Notes: generated by a model not told the origin, from the letters alone. A stretch of DNA of 54,968 bases from Lacticaseibacillus porcinae (GCF_003946305.1 NZ_RHNS01000018.1:1-54968); one strand, 5' to 3'. Positions 40,364-48,559 are shown, counted from the first letter of the stretch. Translations and numbers: made by a program.

Positions 40364-41034
40364 GCTTGCGCCTCTTGCAGCAGATCCGCTGCTTTTTGAC
40401 CAACGCCACGGGCAGATTGCGGATTTTGACCGGTGATCAAGCGACCATCCACGACCACATGTTCAGTGAAAGGATCAGCTTTAGAATAATCGGCGCCAGC
40501 CGCTTTTAGGGCATCTTCAGCTAAAAATGGTACCATTTCGGTGAGTTGGTTAATGTTTTCTTCTTCATTGGTGAAGCCAGTGAGTTTTTTACCATTAATA
40601 AAGTCACCCATCCCCAGTAATCCGACGACCCCATGACATACGGCAGAGACGATGCCACCTTGGGCGTAGATCTGATTGGCAATGTCGGCGAGCGCGTGAT
40701 TTTCTGGGAAGTCCCACATCACCCCGTGTCCTCCAGCAAAATAAATTAAATCATAAAGCGTCGGGTCGACTTGGATCGGAGACAACGAATGCGCAAGATA
40801 TTTTTGGCGATAACTCAAGTCACCGTAATAGGTCCAATTCAAATCATCCATTTGCGTTAATGATGCCGGATCTAAAGGCACATAGCCACCTTCTGGAGAC
40901 ACGTAGTCGACGGCAATGCCATTTTGACTCATCACATCATGAAAATGAGTCGCTTCAGAAAACCACACGCCAGTCGCACGGTTCGTCCCGTCAAAGCGGG
41001 CATGGTTGGTCACCACGATCAAAGCTTTTGTCAT
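40360..41034 (-). CDS. DJ-1/PfpI family protein (Hsp31-like)
   Basis: 224 residues from the ATG with AAGGAG upstream. The nucleophile elbow reads AVCHGVVG (Cys near residue 131), with DLIYFAGGHGVMWDFP before it and TGFTNEEE after, matching the Hsp31/YajL-type class I glutamine amidotransferase-like fold. Family roles are glyoxalase III or protein protection against aldehydes. First gene of the operon with the OYE protein, under a good promoter with a GTAAGTTAC palindrome just downstream. Confidence 0.9.
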   Translation of the reverse strand: MTKALIVVTNHARFDGTNRATGVWFSEATHFHDVMSQNGIAVDYVSPEGGYVPLDPASLTQMDDLNWTYYGDLSYRQKYLAHSLSPIQVDPTLYDLIYFAGGHGVMWDFPENHALADIANQIYAQGGIVSAVCHGVVGLLGMGDFINGKKLTGFTNEEENINQLTEMVPFLAEDALKAAGADYSKADPFTEHVVVDGRLITGQNPQSARGVGQKAADLLQEAQA

Positions 41035-41068
41035 CAAAGTCACTCCTTATCAATTGTAAGTTACTTTC

Positions 41069-41096
41069 AGTATACGAGTTCGACAGGGGATGTCAA
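41069..41096 (-). promoter_or_regulatory. Promoter of DJ-1/OYE operon
   Basis: On the minus strand TTGACA (41096-41091), 16 bp spacer, TATACT (41074-41069). The palindrome GTAAGTTAC at 41056-41064 lies near the start of transcription and may be an operator. Confidence 0.75.
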
Positions 41097-41099
41097 CGC

Positions 41100-41252
41100 A
41101 AGGGGGATTCTAAATCTGAGTTGTCATATGCTTATTTGGAATCATATCAATAGCTTATTGGTGAAAGTATTACTTGATTGGTTCAGGTCAATTAATGATT
41201 CTTTACCCTCTTGTGCGAATATATTAAGGTTGATATTTCCGCCAGAAATCGC
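41100..41252. other. AT-rich gene-free stretch
   Basis: About 150 bp between the divergent DJ-1 promoter and the promoter of non-coding unit 3. Nothing else supportable seen. Confidence 0.4.
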
Positions 41253-41281
41253 TTGCAAAATGATTTTTGGCATGGTATCTT
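41253..41281 (+). promoter_or_regulatory. Promoter of non-coding unit 3
   Basis: TTGCAA (41253-41258), 17 bp spacer, TATCTT (41276-41281). Confidence 0.65.
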
Positions 41282-41287
41282 AACACT

Positions 41288-41657
41288 GGATTCCACGAAA
41301 TCGCTGGTGCCGTGACTGCAGAGCGGCTGCTTTCCTTTGACTTCGCTGGGACGCTCACTGAAGTTGGTGGTGACACTGACTTCAGACCTAATACCCAGAG
41401 TGCAGCACAGAGAAGTCGCGGTGGGTCTGCGACAAACCAGGGTAAAGAGCAAACTCGTCGGACAATCCAACCGATGCCTAAGCGTTTGGGACAACGTGCA
41501 GGCGTGTCAAACCAATGACCTTGGCGGAAGGCAACTTCCGTGATTTCACTAACCGCATATGGTGATCACAAGACTGGAGGACACTAGTCTGGATCAAAGG
41601 TTGAACGAATCGAGCAAGGCCACGGACCAGTGAATCAAATGCTGGCCCGTGGTTTTC
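41288..41657 (+). ncRNA. Candidate structured non-coding RNA 3
   Basis: About 370 nt from the predicted start to an intrinsic terminator, with no ORF bearing a ribosome binding site (41267-41518 is open but starts inside the promoter and is not protein-like). Local stems: ACTTC/GAAGT (about 41340-41365), GTCGC/GCGAC (41414-41432), GTTTG/CAAAC (41485-41513) and GGAAG/CTTCC (41527-41540). The words CAACGTGC-N-GGC and AAACT..TCGGA..ATCC also occur in the same order in unit 1, with different spacing; this may be chance. The next gene, asnA, is convergent, so it is not a leader. Confidence 0.5.
41619..41657 (+). terminator. Terminator of non-coding unit 3
   Basis: CCACGG-A-CCAG (41620-41630) pairs with CTGG-C-CCGTGG (41642-41652), followed by TTTT. 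Confidence 0.75.
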
Positions 41658-41738
41658 GTGCGTTCAAACAACACAAAACGCGCGCTGTGACTTCAAAATC
41701 CAAACTCACAACGCGCGTTTCTACTATATTAATATCAA

Positions 41739-42746
41739 TTACAGCAAGTGGATGTCATGGGCATCGCATTCATCGATCATTTCCTGTGGCCAAACACTAG
41801 CTTGCACTTCGCCGACATGGGCTTTGCCAAGCAGCAACATGCATAAACGTGATTGACCGATCCCGCCACCGATGGAGTACGGAAGTTCTTGGTGCATGAT
41901 CTTTTGGTGGAAAGGTAAGGAAAGGCGATCTTCGGCGCCAGCAATCTTCAATTGCTTAGCCATGGCGTCTTCGTCAACTCGGATCCCCATGGAGGAGACT
42001 TCCAACTTGCAATCAAGTGGTTCATACCAGAAGACGATATCGCCGTTTAATGACCAATCATCATAGTCAGGGGCGCGGCCGTCATGACGTTTGCCAGATT
42101 TCAACGCACCACCGATTTGCATGATGAAGACGCAACCGAGTTCCTTAGCGATTTTATCTTCGCGAGCCATCGGGTCAAGGTCTGGCCAGCGATCTTCTAA
42201 TTCTTGAGTCGTGACAAAATGAATTTCGTCTGGTAAATGGTGCACCGCTTCTGGGTACTTATACCAAACTTCATGTTCCATATGCTTGATCACTTTGAAA
42301 ATCTGACGGACCGTTGCTTTCAACGTTTCAACGGTGCGTTGGTCTTTGGTGATCACTTTTTCCCAGTCCCATTGATCGACATAAATGGAGTGGAAGTTGT
42401 CGAGGTCTTCATCTTTGCGAATGGCGTTCATGTTAGTGTACAAGCCTTCGCCTGGTTGGAAGCCAAATTCACCTAAGGCGTTGCGCTTCCACTTAGCCAG
42501 TGAATGCACGATTTCCATTTGATGGCCTGGCATATCTTTCATCGTGAAAGATACTGGGCTTTCAGTGCCGTTTAAGTTATCGTTCAAGCCGGTCGCTTTG
42601 TCGACCATCATTGGGGCAGACACCCGAGATAAGTTCAATTGTTTCCCGAATTCATCTTGGAAGGTTTCGCGAATGTAGCGAATCGCTTCTTGGGTCTTAC
42701 GAGGTGACAACTTTGGATCATAACCAGTTGGTGTTAATAAATGCAT
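41739..42746 (-). CDS. asnA: Aspartate-ammonia ligase
   Basis: Makes asparagine from aspartate, ammonia and ATP in the cytoplasm. 335 residues from the ATG, the usual AsnA length, with a class II aminoacyl-tRNA-synthetase-like fold: [28 protein letters not shown] at the N-terminus, WDWEKVI near residue 118, and the C-terminal [18 protein letters not shown] motif. AAGGGAG is the ribosome binding site. A T-box leader directly upstream senses uncharged tRNA, so it should be induced when asparagine runs low. Confidence 0.97.
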   Translation of the reverse strand: MHLLTPTGYDPKLSPRKTQEAIRYIRETFQDEFGKQLNLSRVSAPMMVDKATGLNDNLNGTESPVSFTMKDMPGHQMEIVHSLAKWKRNALGEFGFQPGEGLYTNMNAIRKDEDLDNFHSIYVDQWDWEKVITKDQRTVETLKATVRQIFKVIKHMEHEVWYKYPEAVHHLPDEIHFVTTQELEDRWPDLDPMAREDKIAKELGCVFIMQIGGALKSGKRHDGRAPDYDDWSLNGDIVFWYEPLDCKLEVSSMGIRVDEDAMAKQLKIAGAEDRLSLPFHQKIMHQELPYSIGGGIGQSRLCMLLLGKAHVGEVQASVWPQEMIDECDAHDIHLL

Positions 42747-42780
42747 GAACAAAACTCCCTTGATTTATTTAAGGCAAAAT

Positions 42781-43068
42781 AAAAAAGTCTTTTGCCCCAG
42801 CTATCAAGGGACGAAAGACTTCATTTCGCGGTACCACCCAAGTTGTCCGGCATACCCCGGACCACCTCATTAGCGCACGATTTCATGCGCCATCGGATGA
42901 TAACGTCCCGATCAGACGACCACGCCTACTTTGCGAAGCATTTGGGGTGGCAACTATGAGAGTGTTATTCAAACGATTGGTGTCATCTCGGATTCTCACT
43001 AGCTCCGAGTCACTGTGCGGCCTGATCGTCTTACTTGTCTCTCGTCAGTTTTTCGCTTTGTTTTAATG
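42781..43068 (-). promoter_or_regulatory. T-box leader of asnA
   Basis: About 285 nt on the minus strand upstream of asnA. The conserved T-box sequence TGGGTGGTACCGCG lies at 42840-42827, followed by a terminator hairpin (AAGTCTTT.../...AAAGACTT, 42821-42785) with a T run. An AAC triplet in the 5' stem region (in GAATAACACTC) is a candidate Asn specifier. Uncharged tRNA-Asn should favour the antiterminator and asnA expression. Confidence 0.92.
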
Positions 43069-43074
43069 TTGCCT

Positions 43075-43103
43075 ATCATAGCCGGTATTTGACTTTTGCG
43101 CAA
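43075..43103 (-). promoter_or_regulatory. Promoter of T-box/asnA transcript
   Basis: On the minus strand TTGCGC (43103-43098), 17 bp spacer, TATGAT (43080-43075). Confidence 0.6.
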
Positions 43104-43110
43104 GTCTTTT

Positions 43111-43599
43111 TCAAAAAATATTTTCCCGCGTCCAAATCGCTTCAGTAAAATGGCCTTGTGGTGTTTGGACGCGCTGACGTTGCTGACTGTCCACAAACCC
43201 AACGCTGGCATACAGTTGCTGAGCTGGGAGGTTATTGACCAGCACCCCTAAATATTGCTGGGGGAAGTGGTCGATCAAATGTAAACCTGCATGTAATAAT
43301 TGGGTGCCGATCCCGCGATGTTGAAAATTCGGCAACACATAAAGTGAGTAAAGTTCCCCAAAAGTGGCAAAATGCTCATCGCGAGCAGGGCCTGCGGTGA
43401 CGATCCCAATAATTTGTGCATTTGACCATGCCAAAATCGTGTGTTGCCAGCGTTTTTGTGGTTGCCAAGTGGCCGGGGTCAATTGTTGGAGGAAAGATTG
43501 AGGCAGCAGTTCGCGATAGGCGACTTGCCAAGTGTTGAAATAAAGTTGCGCGACTGCATCCCAATTTTCTGTTGCAGTGGCTGGTTTAATCGTTATCAT
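43111..43599 (-). CDS. GNAT N-acetyltransferase
   Basis: 162 residues: TWQVAYRELLPQSFLQQL at the N-terminus and motif A LYVLPNFQHRGIGTQLL near residue 88, then YLGVLVNNLPAQQLYASVGF, the usual GNAT ending. Substrate unknown. It lies 15 nt after the AlaX gene and in the same direction, so it is probably the third gene of the LysE/AlaX operon. Its end overlaps no terminator; the asnA promoter begins 8 bp further on. Confidence 0.88.
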   Translation of the reverse strand: MITIKPATATENWDAVAQLYFNTWQVAYRELLPQSFLQQLTPATWQPQKRWQHTILAWSNAQIIGIVTAGPARDEHFATFGELYSLYVLPNFQHRGIGTQLLHAGLHLIDHFPQQYLGVLVNNLPAQQLYASVGFVDSQQRQRVQTPQGHFTEAIWTRENIF

Positions 43600-43614
43600 G
43601 ACTTCAGTTTACCA

Positions 43615-44322
43615 TCATTTGACGGGTAGGAGGGTGACTTTGATGCGGCGCTTTTTTGCGCCTTTGCGATGCCACTCAAAGTTAACAGGTTCTGGGATCT
43701 CTGCTGTATTTTCCACATGCGTTCCAGCACATGCTTCTTCGTCAAAACCAGCAATTTGAACCAGCCGCACCGTCGAAACTGTTACTGGAATCAACGATAC
43801 TAACGTGCGCACATGCTCAGACTCGTCATCAAGCGCTGAACGTTGTACTAGCCGCGCAGACACTGGTGCTTGCGCTTGAATTGCACGGTGAACTGCACTT
43901 GCCAATTGTGCTTCGGTAAATGCCTCGGCTTGTTCGCCAGTGTCAAACTGCAATTCGATCCGTGCGTGATCAGCTTCGATTTGGTTGCTTGAAACCCTGG
44001 CGCCGGCATTTGACGCAATTGCCGCGATTAAATGTAAAAGGGTGTGATAGCGAGAGTTTTGTTCGCGCTGACGGGCATCAATATGTTGAATGATGGGGAT
44101 ATCTGCGTCGATGATCGCATGGTCTAACTCGTATGTGTTGTCAGCGGTGATCGCTAAAATCTCAAACCGCTGTTTTCCTTGCGTCAACCATGCAAAGTCT
44201 TGCGGTTGACCACCACCGCCAGGGTAGATGATGGTATCTGCGAATTGTACTTTGTCGCCTTCAAGGCTCACCACATCAGCTTGAAATTCTGTTTGTTTGG
44301 GATCAGTTAAATATTGCATGGT
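43615..44322 (-). CDS. Alanyl-tRNA editing protein AlaX-like
   Basis: Hydrolyses mischarged Ser- or Gly-tRNA-Ala, a free-standing version of the AlaRS editing domain. About 235 residues: a beta-barrel start (VQFADTIIYPGGGGQPQD), zinc motif HTLLH (in SRYHTLLHLIAA) near residue 95, and CAGTHVENTAEIP near residue 208 supplying Cys and His. GGAGG precedes the ATG, placed one base after the stop of the transporter gene, so they are coupled. Unlike full AlaX-L it lacks a long C-terminal domain. Its place between a LysE exporter and a GNAT gene suggests handling of an amino acid or analogue. Confidence 0.88.
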   Translation of the reverse strand, partial: TMQYLTDPKQTEFQADVVSLEGDKVQFADTIIYPGGGGQPQDFAWLTQGKQRFEILAITADNTYELDHAIIDADIPIIQHIDARQREQNSRYHTLLHLIAAIASNAGARVSSNQIEADHARIELQFDTGEQAEAFTEAQLASAVHRAIQAQAPVSARLVQRSALDDESEHVRTLVSLIPVTVSTVRLVQIAGFDEEACAGTHVENTAEIPEPVNFEWHRKGAKKRRIKVTLLPVK

Positions 44323-44323
44323 G

Positions 44324-44881
44324 CTACCTCCATAAATCAATGGCTGAGAAAACTAACAATAAGGCGACAAAGCTGTTCACCACGCGAAAGTGTTTTTGAT
44401 AAAAGGCATTGATCAATTGCCCACCGCCGGTCCACAAAAAGGTCCCGAGGCTGCCGACGATCACCATCAAGGCCCAGCGAGCAGGAATCGTTGAAAGGAT
44501 ACCTGGCAAACTGAATGCACCTAAGCCAGTGATGAAATATAAATACACTTTGATATTGGTCAGCTGCAACAACAACCCGGTGGTGAATGCACCACTTTCA
44601 GCAGTTGCATGGTCCGGTCGACTGACTGCCACATGGTAAGCAAGATACAACAAGTAGGCAGAGCCGATGACTTTCATTGCGCCAATAAACGTTGGTGTGT
44701 GTTGGAGCCAATCAGCAAAAAGTCCCGCCACAATGCCAATGGCACCCATGCCGACTGCCATCCCGAGATTTAATTGCCATGATTTGGCAAAGCCACGCGT
44801 TTGACCAGATACCATCGCCATGATGGTATTAGGTCCTGGGGTAATGGACATGATCACGATAAAACTAATAAATGCAAGCAC
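44324..44881 (-). CDS. LysE-family amino acid exporter
   Basis: About 185 residues with six transmembrane helices and the LysE signature IMSITPGPNTIMAMVSGQTRG near the N-terminus. I prefer GTG 44881 (AAGGAG seven bases upstream); the longer open frame would run through the operator region. The family (RhtB/LysE) exports amino acids or analogues. First gene of an operon with AlaX and a GNAT protein, divergent from a MarR regulator and with two palindromic operators between. Confidence 0.85.
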   Translation of the reverse strand: MLAFISFIVIMSITPGPNTIMAMVSGQTRGFAKSWQLNLGMAVGMGAIGIVAGLFADWLQHTPTFIGAMKVIGSAYLLYLAYHVAVSRPDHATAESGAFTTGLLLQLTNIKVYLYFITGLGAFSLPGILSTIPARWALMVIVGSLGTFLWTGGGQLINAFYQKHFRVVNSFVALLLVFSAIDLWR

Positions 44882-44898
44882 AGGCAAGCTCCTTTTTA

Positions 44899-44957
44899 AT
44901 TGCAAATGCAATGAGTTAATAAAATCGAGTGTACAAGCAAGTAATTGCAAATGCAAT
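44899..44957. promoter_or_regulatory. Two identical operator palindromes
   Basis: ATTGCAAATGCAAT occurs at 44899-44912 and 44944-44957, 45 bp apart, between the divergent LysE and MarR genes. Each is a TTGCA-based inverted repeat and overlaps the likely promoters. Confidence 0.8.
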
Positions 44958-44991
44958 GATTTTTTTGTAAACTTATTGCAGGAGGTGGCTT

Positions 44992-45393
44992 ATGTTAGAC
45001 ATTATTCGCGATATCGGCGCCATCACTCGAACGATCCAGATCCGTAGCAATGCTGAATTTCGCCCGCTTGAACTGGATAACAATCGCTTTATTTATTTGA
45101 TCCGGGTGTGTGAACAACCAGGAATGTTTTTGGGTGCGCTTGCTGATTCCATGCAAATCGATCGCACCACAGCGTTTCGCACGGTGAAAAAACTCGTGGC
45201 TGACGGGTGGTTGCGTTTGGAAGCCGATCCAGCAGACAAACGCCTACGTTGTGTATTTCCAACTGAGCGGGCCTTAACCCTTTATCCGCGACTACACGCC
45301 TTTGAACAAGCACAATCTGATCATTTGTTGGCGCAGTTAAGTGACTCTGAGCTCAAACGGTTGCGTGCTTTAATGGGCAAGCTGCAAGCATAA
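44992..45393 (+). CDS. MarR-family transcriptional regulator
   Basis: 133 residues with the winged-helix core FLGALADSMQIDRTTAFRTVKKLVADGWLRLEADPADKRLRCVF at about residues 45-87, typical MarR with the DKR wing. GGAGGTGG precedes the ATG. It is divergent from the LysE/AlaX/GNAT operon and surely binds the twin ATTGCAAATGCAAT palindromes, controlling both directions; ligand unknown, perhaps the exported amino acid. Confidence 0.93.
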   Translation: MLDIIRDIGAITRTIQIRSNAEFRPLELDNNRFIYLIRVCEQPGMFLGALADSMQIDRTTAFRTVKKLVADGWLRLEADPADKRLRCVFPTERALTLYPRLHAFEQAQSDHLLAQLSDSELKRLRALMGKLQA

Positions 45394-45394
45394 G

Positions 45395-45419
45395 AAAAAG
45401 CCTTCAGTTGAAGGCTTTT
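45395..45419. terminator. Bidirectional terminator
   Basis: AAAAGCCTTC (45396-45405) pairs with GAAGGCTTTT (45410-45419). It overlaps the last bases of msrA on the minus strand. Confidence 0.8.
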
Positions 45420-46209
45420 ACGCAAACCATTTGTGCATCCGCCCAGCGAAGCGTTTGATCCATAAAAATTGTTGACGTGTTCGATGGATGCGGGCGTAGC
45501 GCTTCGGATGTTTGAGATAAAATTGTTGATGGTAGTTTTCTGCCGGCCAAAATTGAGTCGCAAGACGTATTTCAGTCACGATCGGTTCATGATACAACCG
45601 ACTGTCGCGCAACGCTTGTTTAGAAGCCTGTGCGATTTTCATTTGTTCTGGAGAGTTGGTGAAGATGATCGGTCGATAAGCCGGTCCGCGGTCATTGATT
45701 TGACCTAAAGCATCAGTGGGGTCGCTGAGTTGCCAATACAAATCAAGTAATTGCGTGTAGCTGATCACGTCAGGGTCATAGACCACTTGCACGGCTTCAA
45801 CATAACCAGTGTCTGTCCCATGGACTTGCGCGTAGGTGGGATGTGGTTGCGTCCCGCCGATATACCCAGATTCAACGGAAATGATCCCAGGGAGCGTTTC
45901 AAAAGGTTGCACCAAACACCAAAAACAACCGCCAGCAAAAATTGCATTAGGATAACGCGTTAACGCCTCATCGTGTTTGGCAAAGTTAAAGTAAGAGACA
46001 GGAAGATGGCGCAACGTCGCGTAAAAATCGGCAACGTCTGGCGTCAAGTTTTCTCGGCTAGCCAAGGGACGTAGCCCGGCTTCAAGCGTTGACCATGCAT
46101 GTCGGTCATCTGCTTCTGCTTGGTGCTTTGCCGTTTGTAACAATTGACGTTCAAAGTCAGTCGTCGCTGGATTTAATAACAGTTGATACACCTGATCAAG
46201 TGGGGACAT
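45418..46209 (-). CDS. msrA: Peptide methionine sulfoxide reductase A with N-terminal extension
   Basis: Reduces methionine-S-sulfoxide in proteins. 263 residues: an extra ~85-residue helical N-terminal part (also seen in other lactobacilli), then the PMSR domain with the catalytic GGCFWC near residue 93 and SGYIGGTQPHPTYAQVHGTDTGYVEAVQVVYDP. Most bacterial MsrA are 170-210 residues, so the extension is notable. AGGAGG precedes the ATG. A cre-like AAAGCGTTTACA lies upstream (about 46226). Monocistronic. Confidence 0.93.
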   Translation of the reverse strand: MSPLDQVYQLLLNPATTDFERQLLQTAKHQAEADDRHAWSTLEAGLRPLASRENLTPDVADFYATLRHLPVSYFNFAKHDEALTRYPNAIFAGGCFWCLVQPFETLPGIISVESGYIGGTQPHPTYAQVHGTDTGYVEAVQVVYDPDVISYTQLLDLYWQLSDPTDALGQINDRGPAYRPIIFTNSPEQMKIAQASKQALRDSRLYHEPIVTEIRLATQFWPAENYHQQFYLKHPKRYARIHRTRQQFLWIKRFAGRMHKWFA

Positions 46210-46276
46210 GGTGGCCTCCTTTTTAAACTAAAGCGTTTACAATCTAATTGTAATCGATTAAGTTGACAGATGCAAC

Positions 46277-46322
46277 TGGACAGGCAGTCGGCAAACTTGT
46301 AAACTAAAACATACGTTCGTAT
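46277..46322 (+). promoter_or_regulatory. Promoter and palindrome before the 46337 gene
   Basis: TGGACA (46277-46282), 17 bp spacer, TAAACT (46300-46305), then the palindrome ATACGTTCGTAT (46311-46322) at the expected transcription start. The -10 hexamer and the ACGTTCGT core are shared with the GGDEF-EAL promoter at 15669-15697. Confidence 0.6.
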
Positions 46323-46336
46323 TTTTGGAGGATCGT

Positions 46337-47917
46337 ATGGTCGCACTTAATTTTGAAACGCTACATGCTCAAAATCCTAAATTAACTCACAACTTGTTTA
46401 CTGCAGGCACTGCACCACATACCACCAAGTTAAAAGCCCGCCGCGATACTTGGATCCAACGTGGCAACGCGGTGCTTGAATTAGCAAAGTTCTGGTACGG
46501 CGCGGAAGTTCGTCAAACATTGTGGCAAGCCTTGCGTCCACGGGTTGTCGATTCACGCTTAGCCGCTAAAAAAGACGATTGGTTAGCGCAAGTGGTGGGG
46601 ATGTGTGATGAATTTGAAGTCAGCGCCGACTTTGCCGAAGGGTTTCAACAACAATGGCCGACGCAAGCAGGTGAATTGACTGATGCCCAACGGCAAATTG
46701 CGTTGCAACATGGGTGGCCAAAGAAAGTTGCAGTATGGGTGTTTGATGGCCAAGTCAAACCTCATGCTGCGTTTGATTTGCTACAAGCGCGCGGGTTTCA
46801 GCAAAATTTAACAACAATCAGTGAGGCGTTAGGGTTACAAACTGAAGATGAAGGCACGATCTTACGCGCCTTAATGCTTTGTGTGTCACCATTTGTCCCT
46901 ACGCCTACACCGCTACGTCAATCAGTGGTAGCGCAGGTTCCTCAAGTTAAAAAACCAGTGGCTGAATCTTCATCGACACCAAAAAATCCGCAAACACCGA
47001 CGTTGCCGCCAGTGTTTATCAAGCAAGTGTTAACGGACCTGCACCAGGTTCAACAACATGGTGGCACGAAGCAAATGATCCTGCCATTGGCGCTAAATCT
47101 TGCGTCATTAGTCAATCGGTTGCGGCAAGTTGATCGTTTGCAAGCTGTGGAATTGATTGCGACAACTGTTACCAGCGGCGGCTTGCATGAATTAGCACCG
47201 CTGTTAGATCAAGCGTTGCTGATTGATCAAGCGCAGGTGACCATTTTAACGCAAAGTAAGCCGATGAATGCTGCCACGCAAGCAGATCTCAATGAATTAT
47301 CGCTTGCTGGGGCGCAGCTGTTGACGCCTAAACGTCGCAGCTTAGGAGCAAATGTGATCAAATTGGTGTTTGATCAAGTGACGGTGATGATCATGGGGTC
47401 TAGCGATATTACCGCTAGCGATTATCACACCAGTTTACAATTAGACAGTTTGTGGCTCACCAAAGGAGACTTATTAGCAAATTGGTGGGGCGATTTGTGG
47501 CCTCATGTCACGCCGTTCATTCCTAAGGTGACCACTGTGACCACCAGAAAAGCAATTTTATCCCGACCAGTCGATGCTTTAGCGAATTTTAAAGCGACCA
47601 TTGCCCAACTCAAAGATCGCGATACCCATGCGCGAATGACGGCTTGGCTAGCTTATCAACCAAAGCCGCCAGTGGCGATGACTTTAGATGGTCAAGCGTA
47701 TTTTGCTTTAAGTTTTCCGCAATATGATGTCGTCGTGGTGGATACTTTGGTGCCTAACAATGCGTTGTTTTTCCAAGGGCATGGGCAACTTTCAGTGATT
47801 GCCCAAGCGCAAAGTAAACAAGCATTGATCAAACTTGGGGCAAAGCGTGCTTATCACACTGAAGTCCCAATCGGCGTTCGGGTCAGACGGATCTTGCAAT
47901 CAGGTCAACCGAAATAA
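46337..47917 (+). CDS. Large unrecognised protein, possible degenerate PLD-like domain
   Basis: 526 residues from ATG 46337 (GGAGG at 46326). I do not recognise the family. N-terminal ~190 residues are helical and Trp-rich; a Pro/Ser/Thr linker (about 200-225, with KNPQTPTLPP) follows; then a helical stretch and a C-terminal half where AQVTILTQSKP...GAQLLTP...GANVIKLVFDQVTVMIMGSSDIT resembles the layout around a phospholipase D-type active site (H-K-GS[SN]), but the HxK is not present. No signal or membrane segment. Its operator-like palindrome suggests regulated expression. Ends at a strong terminator shared with sdpI. Confidence 0.7.
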   Translation: MVALNFETLHAQNPKLTHNLFTAGTAPHTTKLKARRDTWIQRGNAVLELAKFWYGAEVRQTLWQALRPRVVDSRLAAKKDDWLAQVVGMCDEFEVSADFAEGFQQQWPTQAGELTDAQRQIALQHGWPKKVAVWVFDGQVKPHAAFDLLQARGFQQNLTTISEALGLQTEDEGTILRALMLCVSPFVPTPTPLRQSVVAQVPQVKKPVAESSSTPKNPQTPTLPPVFIKQVLTDLHQVQQHGGTKQMILPLALNLASLVNRLRQVDRLQAVELIATTVTSGGLHELAPLLDQALLIDQAQVTILTQSKPMNAATQADLNELSLAGAQLLTPKRRSLGANVIKLVFDQVTVMIMGSSDITASDYHTSLQLDSLWLTKGDLLANWWGDLWPHVTPFIPKVTTVTTRKAILSRPVDALANFKATIAQLKDRDTHARMTAWLAYQPKPPVAMTLDGQAYFALSFPQYDVVVVDTLVPNNALFFQGHGQLSVIAQAQSKQALIKLGAKRAYHTEVPIGVRVRRILQSGQPK

Positions 47918-47920
47918 AAC

Positions 47921-47965
47921 AATCGCGCAATTGACAAGGTTCACCGTCAATTGCGCGATTTTTAG
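47921..47965. terminator. Bidirectional terminator
   Basis: A perfect 15-bp stem, AATCGCGCAATTGAC (47921-47935) with GTCAATTGCGCGATT (47945-47959), followed by TTTT. Lies between the convergent 46337 and sdpI-like genes. Confidence 0.93.
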
Positions 47966-48559
47966 TTAGATGAATGGCATGATCACTAATACCACGATCA
48001 TGATCCCTAAGATGACCGCCGAAACGATCGGTGTGAAAAATATGCTGATCAATAATAATAATCCGAAAGCGACCATGACATAGCCGTAACGCCGTAACAC
48101 TTTTTTAGCATCAGGACGGTTAGCCATGTGGCGCATCGACCATTTGTAGCCGTTATATTCTGCAGGCACCGTCGGCAAGTAGTTTCCCATTGCGATCATG
48201 ATCGCTGCGACTAATACCACAGCAATGCGGCGAATATCGACATTGTGGCCGAGGTTGATTTGAATGGTCATCAGGTAAGCGACGATGGTGATCACTGGCA
48301 TGATCCAAATCACCATCCGTTCAAAACGTGGGGCAGTGGTTTTTTTACGTGGGACTAAAATCACGACAGCTTGAAAAATCGCCATCAATACTGGGAGGCC
48401 GAAGACCATGAAGGCTTTAGGCATGGTGCCATTGACTTGATTGTTGATCCCCCAGTGGGTCGCCATCGTCTGCGGCAAGCGAGAATACATCGCAAGGCCA
48501 TAAAGGATCGGCGCCAAAATGATCGGTAAGGTCAACGCTAAGCTAGTTTTTGTTTTCAT
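47966..48559 (-). CDS. SdpI-family membrane protein
   Basis: 197 residues with about six transmembrane helices. The N-terminal pattern SRLPQTMATHWGINNQVNGTMPKAF is that of the DUF1648/SdpI family and the C-terminal NRPDAKKVLRRYGYVMVAFGLLLL fits too. In Bacillus, SdpI gives immunity to the SDP toxin and acts as its receptor, keeping SdpR at the membrane. Here it overlaps the SdpR-like gene by 17 nt. No SdpABC toxin genes are in the window, so it may serve foreign toxins or cell-envelope stress. Confidence 0.87.
   Translation of the reverse strand: MKTKTSLALTLPIILAPILYGLAMYSRLPQTMATHWGINNQVNGTMPKAFMVFGLPVLMAIFQAVVILVPRKKTTAPRFERMVIWIMPVITIVAYLMTIQINLGHNVDIRRIAVVLVAAIMIAMGNYLPTVPAEYNGYKWSMRHMANRPDAKKVLRRYGYVMVAFGLLLLISIFFTPIVSAVILGIMIVVLVIMPFI

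Noticed and set aside
41192-41543. Open frames on both strands in non-coding unit 3 as genes
   Set aside because: They overlap each other on opposite strands, start within the promoter region and lack ribosome binding sites.
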